Assembly (NCBI GenBank): GCA_964494385.1
Contig: CAZBSE010000004.1
Coordinates: forward strand, 15,912 to 79,911
Direction of reading: 5' to 3'
DNA: 64,000 nt
Source of the DNA: CAZBSE01 sp964494385
GTDB taxonomy: Bacteria > Actinomycetota > Humimicrobiia > Humimicrobiales > Humimicrobiaceae
The position numbers and the translations under genes were made by a program. Each line of letters begins with the position of its first letter. Position 1 is the first letter of the stretch. The notes beneath the pieces are model-generated. The model was given only the letters and a program-made list of their open reading frames with translations. It had not been told where the DNA came from and did no database searches. Of the stretch, positions 54,198 through 62,181 are shown piece by piece.

Positions 54198-55307
54198 TTA
54201 TGCTTCCGCTAACTTAAAATTATCAATATAGTTTTTAAATTTTTTAAATATATATCTGGAATCATGGGGGCCCGGACCTGCTTCGGGGTGGTGCTGAACC
54301 GAAAGCGAGCCTATTTTGGGATATTCTATTCCCTCTATTGTCCCGTCATTTAAATTCAGGTGCGTTACTTTATATCCCGTAACCTTAACGGATTTAAGCG
54401 AATCAATATCCACTGAAAATCCGTGATTCTGCGTGGTCACTTCGACTTCACCTGTCTCTAAATTTTTTACCGGATGATTCGCCCCGTGATGGCCGAATTT
54501 TAACTTATAGGTTTTTGCACCCAGGGCCAGTGCCAGCAGCTGATGTCCCAGACAGATTCCAAATAAGGGCTTCTTTCCTATCAGCCTTTTTATGTTGGAA
54601 ATGGCATAGTCTACTGCAGCAGGATCCCCCGGGCCGTTGGACAGAAGGATCCCGTCCGGATTTCCGGCCAGGACCTCGTCTGCGTCCGCAGCCGCAGGTA
54701 CTACCCTTATCTTAAAGCCCGCATCAGACAGGCATCTTAGGATATTAAGCTTTACTCCGTAGTCATAAACTGCAACGGTACAGCTGCAGCCGCTTCTTCC
54801 CGGGTTAAAGGTATAGGGCTCCCTGCAGGTAACAAGATCCACAAGGTTTTTTCCCTCCATATCAGGGTAGCTTTTTAATTTTCCGGCCAGAATTTTTTTA
54901 TTAAAAGTTTTAGTAGATATTATACCTTTCATGGCGCCTTTAACCCTTATATGCTTGGTAAGCTGCCTGGTATCAATTTCCGAAATTCCCATGATATTGT
55001 ACTTTTTTAAGTACTGCTCCAGGCTGGACTCGGCTCTCCAGCTGCTGTAATATTCAAGATGTTCCCTTACAATAAATCCCTTTACCTGGACCTTTTCCGA
55101 CTCTATGTCCTTACTGTTTATCCCATAGTTGCCTATCTGGGGATAGGTCATGGTAACAATCTGCTCGCAGTAAGAGGGGTCGGTCAGAATTTCCTGATAG
55201 CCGGTCATGGAAGTGTTAAAAACAACTTCCCCCATTATCTCGCCCCCGCAGCCGAAACTTTTGCCTTCAAACACTTTACCGTCTTCAAGTACCAATATCG
55301 CTTCCAA
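54198..55307 (-). CDS. carA: Carbamoyl-phosphate synthase small chain
   Basis: 369 residues. Glutaminase giving ammonia to CarB. N-terminal LVLEDGKVFEGKSFG and NTSMTGYQEILTDPSY; class I amidotransferase with LFGICLGHQLLALALG (catalytic Cys) and SVQHHPEAGPGPHD (His, Glu). I prefer TTG at 55307: it follows the pyrC stop by one base and has AGGAG eight bases upstream. A GTG at 55316 is too close to that site. Confidence 0.96.
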   Translation of the reverse strand: MEAILVLEDGKVFEGKSFGCGGEIMGEVVFNTSMTGYQEILTDPSYCEQIVTMTYPQIGNYGINSKDIESEKVQVKGFIVREHLEYYSSWRAESSLEQYLKKYNIMGISEIDTRQLTKHIRVKGAMKGIISTKTFNKKILAGKLKSYPDMEGKNLVDLVTCREPYTFNPGRSGCSCTVAVYDYGVKLNILRCLSDAGFKIRVVPAAADADEVLAGNPDGILLSNGPGDPAAVDYAISNIKRLIGKKPLFGICLGHQLLALALGAKTYKLKFGHHGANHPVKNLETGEVEVTTQNHGFSVDIDSLKSVKVTGYKVTHLNLNDGTIEGIEYPKIGSLSVQHHPEAGPGPHDSRYIFKKFKNYIDNFKLAEA

Positions 55308-55308
55308 C

Positions 55309-56604
55309 TCAATCACTCCTGTAAATTAATTTGCCCTTGCTTATGGTGCAGACCACCTTTCCCTTCAGCTTCTGACCTATAAAGGCGCTGTTTTTACTTT
55401 TTGATATGAAATCTTCCCTCTTTACTGTCTTTTCCGTACCGGTGTCTATAACCGCAATATCGGCCAGCCTACCCACCTCTATCTTTCCGGCGTCTATGCC
55501 CAGTATCTTTGCAGGTGAGGCTGTTATCAGCTTTATAAGTCCGGGAAGGCTCATTTTTCCCTCTCCGCATAATTTGCTAAAAGATGCGCTGAACAGTGTC
55601 TCCAGGCCGATGGTTCCGAATTCTGCCAGTCTGAAGGTGGTATTTTTTTCGGTATCAAGATGGGGGGCATGGTCGCTTGCCACCGCATCAATTACCCCCT
55701 CCTTTATGCCGCCTACCAGAGCCTGCCTGTCCTCCTCGCTCCTTATGGGAGGCTTGACCTTGAGGCTGGTGTTAAAGGAAGTAAGAAAGCTGTCATTGAA
55801 AAACAAATGGTGCGGGGTCACATCACAGGTTATATTGATCCCGTCCTTTTTGGCTTTCCTTATCATCTCCACCCCGCTTTTTGTGCTGAGGTGGGTTATA
55901 TGTATTTTTGCCCCGCTTCTTGCGGCAAGGATTATGTCCCTGGCTATCATAAGGTCATCTGCCAGAGGCGATATCCCTTCCAGCCCCAGCATCGAAGAAT
56001 AACGTCCCTCATGCATCAGACCGTCTCCCGACATGAGGATATCTTCTTCATGCAGTATCAGGGGAAGACCGAACTGTTTAGAATATCTCATAATCTCATA
56101 CATCAGCCTGCTGTCACCGACACATTTGCCGTCGTCTGAAAAACCTACCGCTCCCGCCTCGGCCAGCAGCCCCATTTCAGTTATCTCTTTTCCTTTGAGC
56201 CCCCTGGTCATGGCCGCAACAGGAAAAACCCTGCAGGCCGCATCAATTGATTTTTCCAGGACATATTTTACCGTATGCTCGCTGTCTATGGCCGGTCTGG
56301 TATTGGGCATACAGGCAGCAGCGGTTACGCCTCCCTTTACCGCAGCCAGCGCTCCGCTTTCAATGGTTTCCTTATCCTCAAATCCGGGGTCCCTCAGATG
56401 AACGTGCATGTCCACAAACCCCGGTGAAACCGACAGCCCTTCCGCATCGATTTTAACCGCAGTACTGCCGGCCTTAATATTTTTGCCTATTTCAGTTACA
56501 ATTCCGTCTTTTATGTAAATGTCGGAAGCAAATACACCGCCCTCTGCGGGATCGATTATTGTGCCTCCCTTTATTAATATATTTCTGTTTTCGGTCTTAT
56601 CCAT
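55309..56604 (-). CDS. pyrC: Dihydroorotase
   Basis: 431 residues, class I amidohydrolase fold. Zinc ligands in VDMHVHLRDPGFEDKETI, the HITHLST and CDVTPHHLFF His sites, and the catalytic Asp in VASDHAPHL. It cyclises carbamoyl-aspartate. It lies 6 bp after pyrB and one base before carA. Confidence 0.96.
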   Translation of the reverse strand: MDKTENRNILIKGGTIIDPAEGGVFASDIYIKDGIVTEIGKNIKAGSTAVKIDAEGLSVSPGFVDMHVHLRDPGFEDKETIESGALAAVKGGVTAAACMPNTRPAIDSEHTVKYVLEKSIDAACRVFPVAAMTRGLKGKEITEMGLLAEAGAVGFSDDGKCVGDSRLMYEIMRYSKQFGLPLILHEEDILMSGDGLMHEGRYSSMLGLEGISPLADDLMIARDIILAARSGAKIHITHLSTKSGVEMIRKAKKDGINITCDVTPHHLFFNDSFLTSFNTSLKVKPPIRSEEDRQALVGGIKEGVIDAVASDHAPHLDTEKNTTFRLAEFGTIGLETLFSASFSKLCGEGKMSLPGLIKLITASPAKILGIDAGKIEVGRLADIAVIDTGTEKTVKREDFISKSKNSAFIGQKLKGKVVCTISKGKLIYRSD

Positions 56605-56610
56605 ATAACA

Positions 56611-57531
56611 TCATCCCAGTATTAAATATAGTATGGCCATTCTTATGGCCACCCCGGAAGTTACCTGCTTTTCAATCACGATTTTGTCCGCCAGTTTTCC
56701 TTTTACATCCATTACCTCATCGGTAATCTCTATCCCCCTGTTTACCGGTCCGGGGTGCATAACTATCGAGCCGGACTTCATTCTTTTCAGCCTGTCCATA
56801 TCAAGACCCAAAAACCGTTTATACTCCATCACCGATGGGTAAAATTTCCTGCTCTGCCTTTCAAACTGCATCCTTAACATATACAGGATATCGCAGTCTT
56901 CTATGACATCGTCAATGCAGTGCCTTACCTTAATTTCGGAAAAGTCCTCGGGTAAAAACATGGTGGGAGAAACTATAGTCACGTCCATGCCCATCTTTTT
57001 AAAAAGGGCAACATCCGATCTCGCCACCCTGCTGTCCAGAAAATCTCCCACAACGGCCGCTTTGAGCCCTTTTAATTTGCCGAATTCCTTATTTATGGTG
57101 TACAGATCCAGCAGTGCCTGGGTCGGGTGCCGGTTCTTTCCGTCCCCGGCGTTTATTACAGGGATATCCGTCAGCCTGTCCATCATAACTGCTGTTCCGC
57201 TGTCAGGGTGCCTTATTATTACCAGATCGACCTTCATGGAAAGTATGGTCCTTAAAGTGTCTATTATGGACTCACCTTTTTTCAGGCTGCTGTCCGGAGC
57301 CGAAAAATTAACAATGTCTGCGCTCAGCCTCTTGGCCGCTATCTCAAATGAAGTCCTGGTCCTGGTACTGGGCTCGAAAAAGAGATTAAATACGGTTTTA
57401 CCCCTCAGGGTGGGGACCTTTTTTACCTTCCTTTTCGAAATCTCTCCGAAAGAATCTGCATTTGAGAGTATGAGCTCTATGTCCCCGGGCTCCAGGCTGT
57501 CTATATCCAGCAGGCTTTTATTGCTTAACAT
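56611..57531 (-). CDS. pyrB: Aspartate carbamoyltransferase catalytic subunit
   Basis: 306 residues. FFEPSTRTRTSFEIAAKRL is the carbamoyl-phosphate site; VIRH-type segment appears as LVIIRHPDSG, with DGKNRHPTQALLDLYTI and MHPGPVNRGIEI. No pyrI regulatory subunit is nearby, as expected in Gram-positive operons controlled by PyrR. It is 2 bp after pyrR. Confidence 0.96.
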   Translation of the reverse strand: MLSNKSLLDIDSLEPGDIELILSNADSFGEISKRKVKKVPTLRGKTVFNLFFEPSTRTRTSFEIAAKRLSADIVNFSAPDSSLKKGESIIDTLRTILSMKVDLVIIRHPDSGTAVMMDRLTDIPVINAGDGKNRHPTQALLDLYTINKEFGKLKGLKAAVVGDFLDSRVARSDVALFKKMGMDVTIVSPTMFLPEDFSEIKVRHCIDDVIEDCDILYMLRMQFERQSRKFYPSVMEYKRFLGLDMDRLKRMKSGSIVMHPGPVNRGIEITDEVMDVKGKLADKIVIEKQVTSGVAIRMAILYLILG

Positions 57532-57533
57532 GG

Positions 57534-58070
57534 CTATTCCTTCTTTACCACTGTGACACTATCCGTACCGTCAACCTCTTTTAATTTTACCTCTACTGAT
57601 TCACTGCGGGAGGTGGGCAGGTTCTTTCCTACATAATCGGCCCTTATGGGAAGTTCCCTGTGCCCCCTGTCTATTAAAACCACCAGCTGTATGCTTCTGG
57701 GCCTTCCGAAATCTATTATGGCATCCATGGCCGCCCTTACCGTTCTTCCGGTGTAGAGCACATCGTCAACCAGGATCACGTTCTTTCCGCCTATATCAAA
57801 GGAGATATCGGTTATCTGGGCATCCCGCTTTATGCTCCTGCCTATATCGTCCCTGTAAAAGGTTATATCAAGCTTGCCCGCATCGACCCTGGCCCCTTCA
57901 AACTTTTCAATATTTGCGACTATCCTGTTTGCCAGAGGAACTCCCCTTTTCTGAAGACCTATGAAAACAAGGTTCCCGGGACCTTTGTTTCTCTCCAGGA
58001 TCTCATGTGAGATCCTCTTGATTACCCTTTCCATGTCACTTTCGCTTAAAATGTTTGCTATTTCCGGCAT
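57534..58070 (-). CDS. pyrR: Pyr operon regulator/uracil phosphoribosyltransferase PyrR
   Basis: 178 residues. PRTase-fold protein that binds pyr mRNA when UMP-bound. PRPP motif ILVDDVLYTGRTVRAA and the GLQKRGVPLANRI, ITFYRDDIG segments are typical. Start ATG at 58070 with GAGGG upstream. The first gene of the operon; its leader contains a matching PyrR binding loop, a terminator and a tiny upstream open frame. Confidence 0.96.
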   Translation of the reverse strand: MPEIANILSESDMERVIKRISHEILERNKGPGNLVFIGLQKRGVPLANRIVANIEKFEGARVDAGKLDITFYRDDIGRSIKRDAQITDISFDIGGKNVILVDDVLYTGRTVRAAMDAIIDFGRPRSIQLVVLIDRGHRELPIRADYVGKNLPTSRSESVEVKLKEVDGTDSVTVVKKE

Positions 58071-58076
58071 AATCCC

Positions 58077-58085
58077 TCACTGCAT
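58077..58085 (-). promoter_or_regulatory. Two-codon upstream open frame (ATG CAG TGA) with strong Shine-Dalgarno
   Basis: AAGGAGG (58099-58093), seven T, then ATG CAG TGA, all six bases before the pyrR ATG. The ribosome site sits in the 3' arm of the leader terminator. It may simply be the pyrR ribosome-loading site, or a minimal ORF that couples ribosome entry to terminator unfolding. Confidence 0.45.
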
Positions 58086-58117
58086 AAAAAAACCTCCTTA
58101 CCATATAGGTAAGAAGG
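58086..58117 (-). terminator. Leader terminator/RBS-sequestering hairpin of the pyr operon
   Basis: On the minus strand CCTTCTTACC (58117-58108), loop TATAT, GGTAAGGAGG (58102-58093), then seven T. Ten pairs with one G-U. It is both an intrinsic terminator and a sequestrator of AAGGAGG, so it can control transcription and translation of pyrR onward. Confidence 0.8.
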
Positions 58118-58164
58118 TCAAAATATTACTTATATTGGAATATTTTATAAATATTTTTTTCATT

Positions 58165-58186
58165 CCTTTTTAGTCTCTCCGGACTA
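58165..58186 (-). promoter_or_regulatory. PyrR RNA-binding loop
   Basis: The minus strand reads TAGTCCGGAGAGACTAAAAAGG, matching the PyrR anti-antiterminator core (AGUCC-x-GAGAG-x-CU followed by AAGG). TAGTC/GACTA closes the stem. In Bacillus, UMP-bound PyrR binds such loops and favours termination; the site is about 50 nt upstream of the leader terminator. Confidence 0.8.
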
Positions 58187-58231
58187 TTTTAAAGGTTAAA
58201 TTTATTTAATTTTATACTCTGTCCAACAGAT

Positions 58232-58260
58232 ACTATAGGAGATTACAGATAAAAAAACAA
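58232..58260 (-). promoter_or_regulatory. Probable pyr operon promoter
   Basis: Minus strand -35 TTGTTT (58260-58255), 17-bp spacer, -10 TATAGT (58237-58232). The transcript would start near 58225 and carry the PyrR loop and terminator in a ~155-nt leader. Confidence 0.55.
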
Positions 58261-58277
58261 GCAGAAATTTTAAAAAA

Positions 58278-58637
58278 CTAGCCCATATTCTTTCTCAGCT
58301 GTCTGAGCTTGTAGTTTAAATCTCCCTTGCCTTCTTTTTTATAACCGCCGCCGCCGCCGTAATTTCTATCTTTTGAACCGAAGTTTTCCCTGTTCTGGGT
58401 TCTGGCTTCATTAACCACAATAGTTCTTCCCTTGAACTCGCTCTGGTTCAGTTTTTCCATAGCTGCTTTTGCCTGTTCTTCGCTCTCCATCTCTATAAAT
58501 CCGAAACCTCTTGATTTTCCGTCCATCCTGGTTATTACCTTGGAGTAAGTAACAGTTCCTTCCTGTGCAAACAGCTCTTCCAGCTCTTTATCGGTAGTGT
58601 CATAGTCCAGATTACCAACATACATTCTCTTATTCAC
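58278..58637 (-). CDS. Single-RRM RNA-binding protein
   Basis: 119 residues. RRM with RNP-2 MYVGNLDY near the start and RNP-1 SRGFGFIEM about residue 44; ALEKL-type ending as KAAMEKLNQSEFKGRTIVVNEA. The C-terminal tail is Gly-rich (YGGGGGYKKEG) and basic. Such proteins bind single-stranded RNA; in cyanobacteria they are cold-induced. GTG start at 58637 (an ATG four codons later is possible). It is monocistronic, just upstream of the pyr promoter. Confidence 0.92.
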   Translation of the reverse strand: MNKRMYVGNLDYDTTDKELEELFAQEGTVTYSKVITRMDGKSRGFGFIEMESEEQAKAAMEKLNQSEFKGRTIVVNEARTQNRENFGSKDRNYGGGGGYKKEGKGDLNYKLRQLRKNMG

Positions 58638-58971
58638 TTAAAAATACCTTTCCTTAAATTGCTTTACTATATATAAAAGAGAAGTAGAAACTATTATTTA
58701 AAATGTGAAACAAATGAATTAATAAGGAATGCAAAAAGAAGATTTAATTCTATTTATATTTACATACTATAATAAAAAATCCCTACTGCCCTGTTTTAAA
58801 ATTAAAACTAACTAGATATTATATAATATATTTTCCATTTGTCCAAAGATTTTTTTAAAAGTATTACTAAATTCCCCATCTGTTAGTTACATCACTTAAT
58901 ATCTATTTTTCTAAATTACCATCTAATTTTTCCTAATTTTAGAATATTATTCTCTGTATGCTGTGAATATA
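58638..58971. other. Intergenic region, no gene seen
   Basis: 334 bp of very AT-rich sequence between the HEPN stop and the RRM gene. It contains a 16-bp palindrome GTTTTAAAATTAAAAC (58793-58808), with no T tract that would make it a terminator. A promoter for the RRM gene is expected here, but I cannot pick one with confidence. No reading frame of note. Confidence 0.6.
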
Positions 58972-59427
58972 TTAGATATCTAATTTTAATTTTGGATTAT
59001 TTTTTTTAAGGTATTTTTCAATAACAGATACAAATTCTTCTGCATCATCCATATTTTTTAACAATTGAGTTTTAGAACTAGAGTAATCAGTTTGATACTC
59101 AAATCTATTCCTTTGTATTCTCAACTTATTATACTTAATAATCAAATTTTTAAAATCATTCCCAATAATCCTGCTTACAGCTTCAATTATTCCAACATGT
59201 TGAAATCTATTCCCGGGTCTATATCCCTGGGATCTTATAAGAGCGTTTGCCGCATGAAACATAGCATTATAAATAAATGTAAGAGCTGCTCCTTCATCTA
59301 AACTTATCAAACTTCTAGCTGTTTCTAAATCCTTCTTTGACCGTTTAATAAATTTTTGAATCTGGTCAAATCCAATTTTAGATTCCTTTTTAAGCTTACC
59401 TTCTGCTATTAAGTCTTCGTAATCCAG
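58972..59427 (-). CDS. HEPN-domain protein, partner of the nucleotidyltransferase; CTG start
   Basis: 151 residues from CTG at 59427. The reading frame before the first canonical start (TTG at 59310) encodes the expected first HEPN helix (KLKKESKIGFDQIQKFIKRS, then KDLETARSLI). It is limited by an in-frame TAA nine bases further on. GGGAG lies six bases before the CTG. The rest shows AALTFIYNAMFHAANALI, GYRPGNRFQH and RIQRNRFEYQTDY, typical of small HEPN proteins. It overlaps the nucleotidyltransferase gene by 32 bp. HEPN-MNT pairs are toxin-antitoxin modules or substrate-binding/NTase pairs; an R-x-(4-6)-H element is suggested by RPGNRFQH, so RNase activity is possible but unproven. Confidence 0.8.
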   Translation of the reverse strand: MDYEDLIAEGKLKKESKIGFDQIQKFIKRSKKDLETARSLISLDEGAALTFIYNAMFHAANALIRSQGYRPGNRFQHVGIIEAVSRIIGNDFKNLIIKYNKLRIQRNRFEYQTDYSSSKTQLLKNMDDAEEFVSVIEKYLKKNNPKLKLDI

Positions 59428-60001
59428 ATTCTTCTCCCTTTAACATTATTTTCTTATCATCTAAAATACTTAAAATAAAACTATCCTTCTCTTTTACTCT
59501 TTTATACCATTCTTCTCCTGAATAATAAGTATAATTAATTTCCCTTGAAATTCTATGTTCTAAATTATTTATTTTTTCAAGAAAGATATTCTCATTAAAA
59601 TGTTCAATATTAATAATCAAGCATAAATCTATATCAGAAAAGGCACCCTCTTCACTTTTTGCAAATGAACCATATATAAAAGCTAAAACAATGCCGCCAA
59701 CTTCACTAGTTATTTTTTGAAGACTTCCGTAAATTCCAATAGTTTTAAAAATTATAGATTTTAATTCATTAAATAATGGATACTTTTTATTTATTGAGAA
59801 GTATTTTTGTTTGCCCCTATTAATTGATAAAAAAATGCCCTCTTTTTCAAGTTTCGACAGTTCCTTAGACAAATTACCCGGATCTTCCACAAGAATAACA
59901 GCTATTTCTCTTAAATACTTCTCATCATCAGGGTTCGTGAAAAAATGTAATAAAATTTTATTTCTTAACCTTGATTTGGAAATTTCTAAAAATTTAATCA
60001 T
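59396..60001 (-). CDS. Winged-helix nucleotidyltransferase (MNT/minimal Pol-beta family)
   Basis: 201 residues from ATG 60001. The N-terminal winged helix (about 5-75; RNKILLHFFTNPDDEKYLREIA, NLSKELSKLEKEG) is followed by a minimal nucleotidyltransferase with FIYGSFAKSEEGAFSDIDLCLI, the GS-x-DxD catalytic motif. In HEPN-MNT modules the MNT antitoxin modifies the HEPN toxin by AMPylation. AGGTGA precedes the ATG; a GTG four codons earlier (60013) is open but has no ribosome site. The built-in DNA-binding domain and the repeats over its promoter suggest autorepression. Confidence 0.85.
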   Translation of the reverse strand: MIKFLEISKSRLRNKILLHFFTNPDDEKYLREIAVILVEDPGNLSKELSKLEKEGIFLSINRGKQKYFSINKKYPLFNELKSIIFKTIGIYGSLQKITSEVGGIVLAFIYGSFAKSEEGAFSDIDLCLIINIEHFNENIFLEKINNLEHRISREINYTYYSGEEWYKRVKEKDSFILSILDDKKIMLKGEESGLRRLNSRR

Positions 60002-60044
60002 TGTTGTAATCACCTACAACAATTGTAGTAGAACTTTACAACAA
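60001..60044. promoter_or_regulatory. Operator-like TACAACAA repeats upstream of the nucleotidyltransferase
   Basis: Three copies of TACAACAA: minus strand 60008-60001, plus strand 60015-60022 and 60037-60044. The middle copy forms a perfect palindrome CTACAACAATTGTAG (60014-60028). The copies overlap the -10, the spacer and the start codon of the gene, which fits a repressor site for its winged-helix domain. Confidence 0.65.
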
Positions 60045-60050
60045 TAGCAA
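60022..60050 (-). promoter_or_regulatory. Probable promoter of the nucleotidyltransferase-HEPN pair
   Basis: Minus strand -35 TTGCTA (60050-60045), 17-bp spacer, -10 TACAAT (60027-60022). The TACAACAA repeats overlap it. Confidence 0.6.
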
Positions 60051-60077
60051 TGTTTTATTTTTTAACGAAAAGCTATA

Positions 60078-60109
60078 AATATAAGCAGACACTGCTGGCA
60101 GCTTATATT
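60078..60109. terminator. Possible terminator after the serpin gene
   Basis: Nine-base arms AATATAAGC (60078-60086) and GCTTATATT (60101-60109), 14-nt loop, between the serpin stop and the nucleotidyltransferase promoter. On the minus strand the bases after the stem are T-rich but interrupted, so termination is plausible but not strong. Confidence 0.45.
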
Positions 60110-60155
60110 CTTTGCCTATTACATAACTTAGCTAATATTTAATATAGCAAGTATT

Positions 60156-61412
60156 TTAAGGTTCCACAACCTTGCCCATAAACAGGATGCTTCCGGTCCT
60201 GTCATCTTGGATTACAAAAAAGAAGGGCCTGTCCACTTTAAATTCCACTATTTCTTCTATCATGGCAGCCGATTCCAGCATCTCAACCACGGTTGCCGCC
60301 GCAGCTTCGCTTCCTTCCTCGTTTACCTCGATTACAGTCTTGTGCAGCACCCTTGATATAAATATATCCGGTGCAATCCCGCTAAAATCGGCCCGGCTGC
60401 CGTCAAAGGCAATTCCCATACCCATTTCGGCAAGTACGCCGTTTAAAAGCTTGATCCCGTATTCCATCTTGTATCTGGGCATGGACACGTGGACCTGTTT
60501 TTTTGAAAATGACTCTAAAGTCCGGTTCCATGTATCCTCATCCAGTGAGTCTATCAAAGAATCAAGACTTTCGCCCTTATCGGGAAGGATTATATACATT
60601 ACCATTTTCTCCTGCCCGTAAGGAAGCCTTACGCCTGAAAAATTATCACCCCTGCAGTATAGGAATTCTTCCTGCTGGCCCATCATGGGAACCTTCTTGG
60701 TACCGCCGCCTGCCAGGTAAAAATCCCCGTCGCAGGTTGCATCCTCATCAAAGGGATAGGTCCAGTTCCCCTTAAAGTATATTGCATTTATAAGGTACAT
60801 CATGGCATCGGGAGGTATGCTGTCCAGCATCTTTTCAATCTTTTCCCTGGTGGCATCCCTTATCCAGCCGTTTATGATTTTCACTGCTTCCGGGTCAGAA
60901 AAATCAATCTCTCCTACCTTAGAGGAATAGTACTTGCTGTTCCTGTCGATAAAATCCTGCCTGACCTCAAAGTCCATCCTGCTCCAGATGGAATTGGCAA
61001 TGACCATCTCTATGTCACTATCGGCATTTATAATACTTCTCATAAGGCCGCTGAATCCTGAATTCAGCTCTTCCAGGTCAAATCCGGTAAACTGCAGTGC
61101 TTCGGCCATGGCCAGGTTTGTATCGCCCACGGCACCGTTGTAGGTCATTGCAAGGGCCAGCAGTATGGACAGGGGGGATATGAATATATTCCGGTCCTTA
61201 TCTTCCAAAACAAGCTCTTTTAAGATACTGAAGCCGAACCGGGTATTGGCGCTAACCAGGTTTCTGTCAGTCGAGGCTGCTATCTCATCTGACTGCTCGC
61301 CCGAAATTTGTCCGGACTCTCCTGCGGCACACTGCTTAAAAAGCGCCGAACAGGAAAGCATTACGACTGCGGCCAGAACGGCCAGGATTAAAATTAATTT
61401 ACATCTTTTCAT
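60156..61412 (-). CDS. Serpin (serine protease inhibitor), predicted exported lipoprotein
   Basis: 418 residues. ATG at 61412 chosen for AAAGGAGC upstream. The N-terminus KRCKLILILAVLAAVVMLSC looks like a lipoprotein signal with Cys21. The serpin fold follows: NIFISPLSILLALAMTYNGA, the central MYLINAIYFKGNWTYPFD and C-terminal DRPFFFVIQDDRTGSILFMGKV. The reactive-loop hinge EEGSEAAAAT (365-374) has the small residues required for inhibitory insertion. With antitrypsin-like spacing P1-P1' would be Ser381-Ala382, hinting at an elastase- or subtilisin-like target. It lies 79 bp downstream of rsgI and may belong to the same regulon. Confidence 0.93.
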   Translation of the reverse strand: MKRCKLILILAVLAAVVMLSCSALFKQCAAGESGQISGEQSDEIAASTDRNLVSANTRFGFSILKELVLEDKDRNIFISPLSILLALAMTYNGAVGDTNLAMAEALQFTGFDLEELNSGFSGLMRSIINADSDIEMVIANSIWSRMDFEVRQDFIDRNSKYYSSKVGEIDFSDPEAVKIINGWIRDATREKIEKMLDSIPPDAMMYLINAIYFKGNWTYPFDEDATCDGDFYLAGGGTKKVPMMGQQEEFLYCRGDNFSGVRLPYGQEKMVMYIILPDKGESLDSLIDSLDEDTWNRTLESFSKKQVHVSMPRYKMEYGIKLLNGVLAEMGMGIAFDGSRADFSGIAPDIFISRVLHKTVIEVNEEGSEAAAATVVEMLESAAMIEEIVEFKVDRPFFFVIQDDRTGSILFMGKVVEP

Positions 61413-61491
61413 AAAAGCTCCTTTGACTGAACTGATAATCCGTAATATATACACGCAGGATATTTTAAATTAAGCGGGGTGGCAGCCGTTT

Positions 61492-62181
61492 TTAGTAATT
61501 ATTTTCAGTTATAATCAGCCTGAATTGCGTTTCTCCTGCTTTTAAGATAAAGCTGCTCTCACTTATATTTCCGGGTTTAAATCTCTGGAGAGTAATAGGA
61601 TTAAGCGTTCTGGACGGGCTTCCATCGGAAAGAAGCGTGTTTATCCCGAATGTCCCGTTAAAGTAAGGGGTCCTGCTTATATTCTCCAGCTTTACATACA
61701 TGCTGACACTGTCCATGACCTCATATGAAAACATGATCCCGTCTATTTCTTCCTCGATCCGTGTTCCCTCCTCAAGGGAGTATACGCTTCCGTAAACAAC
61801 TGCTTCTTCCTGATCTTCATCCATGGTAAAAGCCTGCTCCTGGGCGCCCTTGTCTGCCTGTGACTCTTCTGCCTCTATCCTGGTTTCTTCACCTGCTCCG
61901 TCCTGGGCCGTAAGAGCCATATTTACCGGAGAAAAATACTCTTTCATATACCTTATCACCCAGATGGAACCCGCAGTTATTGCTGCCACTATTATGGCTC
62001 CGACTACAAAGTTTTTAACCCAGTTTACCCTGGCTGCCTCCGGCTGGTATGAGTACTCACTTATTATTATCTCATCGCCAATCTCATAAGCTCCTGCCAT
62101 AATTTTCTTTTTTATGAACTGGCCGTCTTTGGTCATAACAATGCAGTAGTCCTTGTGTATTTCCATTATTACCACTTTCAC
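61492..62181 (-). CDS. rsgI: RsgI-like membrane anti-sigma factor with short extracellular domain
   Basis: 229 residues. Residues 1-50 match the RsgI N-terminal anti-sigma domain (VIMEIHKDYCIVMTKDGQFIK, IGDEIIIS). One membrane helix follows (about 57-77). The rest is extracellular: an acidic linker (about 90-125) and a ~95-residue beta-rich domain. The conserved Asn-Pro self-cleavage segment just after the helix in typical RsgI (YVSxDINPS) is replaced by YFSPVNMALTAQD. No carbohydrate-binding module is present. The start overlaps the sigI stop by 4 bp, so anti-sigma and sigma are coupled. Confidence 0.85.
   Translation of the reverse strand: MKVVIMEIHKDYCIVMTKDGQFIKKKIMAGAYEIGDEIIISEYSYQPEAARVNWVKNFVVGAIIVAAITAGSIWVIRYMKEYFSPVNMALTAQDGAGEETRIEAEESQADKGAQEQAFTMDEDQEEAVVYGSVYSLEEGTRIEEEIDGIMFSYEVMDSVSMYVKLENISRTPYFNGTFGINTLLSDGSPSRTLNPITLQRFKPGNISESSFILKAGETQFRLIITENNY

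Noticed and set aside
55406..56002. 198-residue plus-strand open frame opposite pyrC
   Set aside because: Shadow frame; pyrC has all metal-binding motifs on the minus strand.
58793..58808. Palindrome GTTTTAAAATTAAAAC as terminator
   Set aside because: AT-dominated stem with no following T tract; not enough to call termination.
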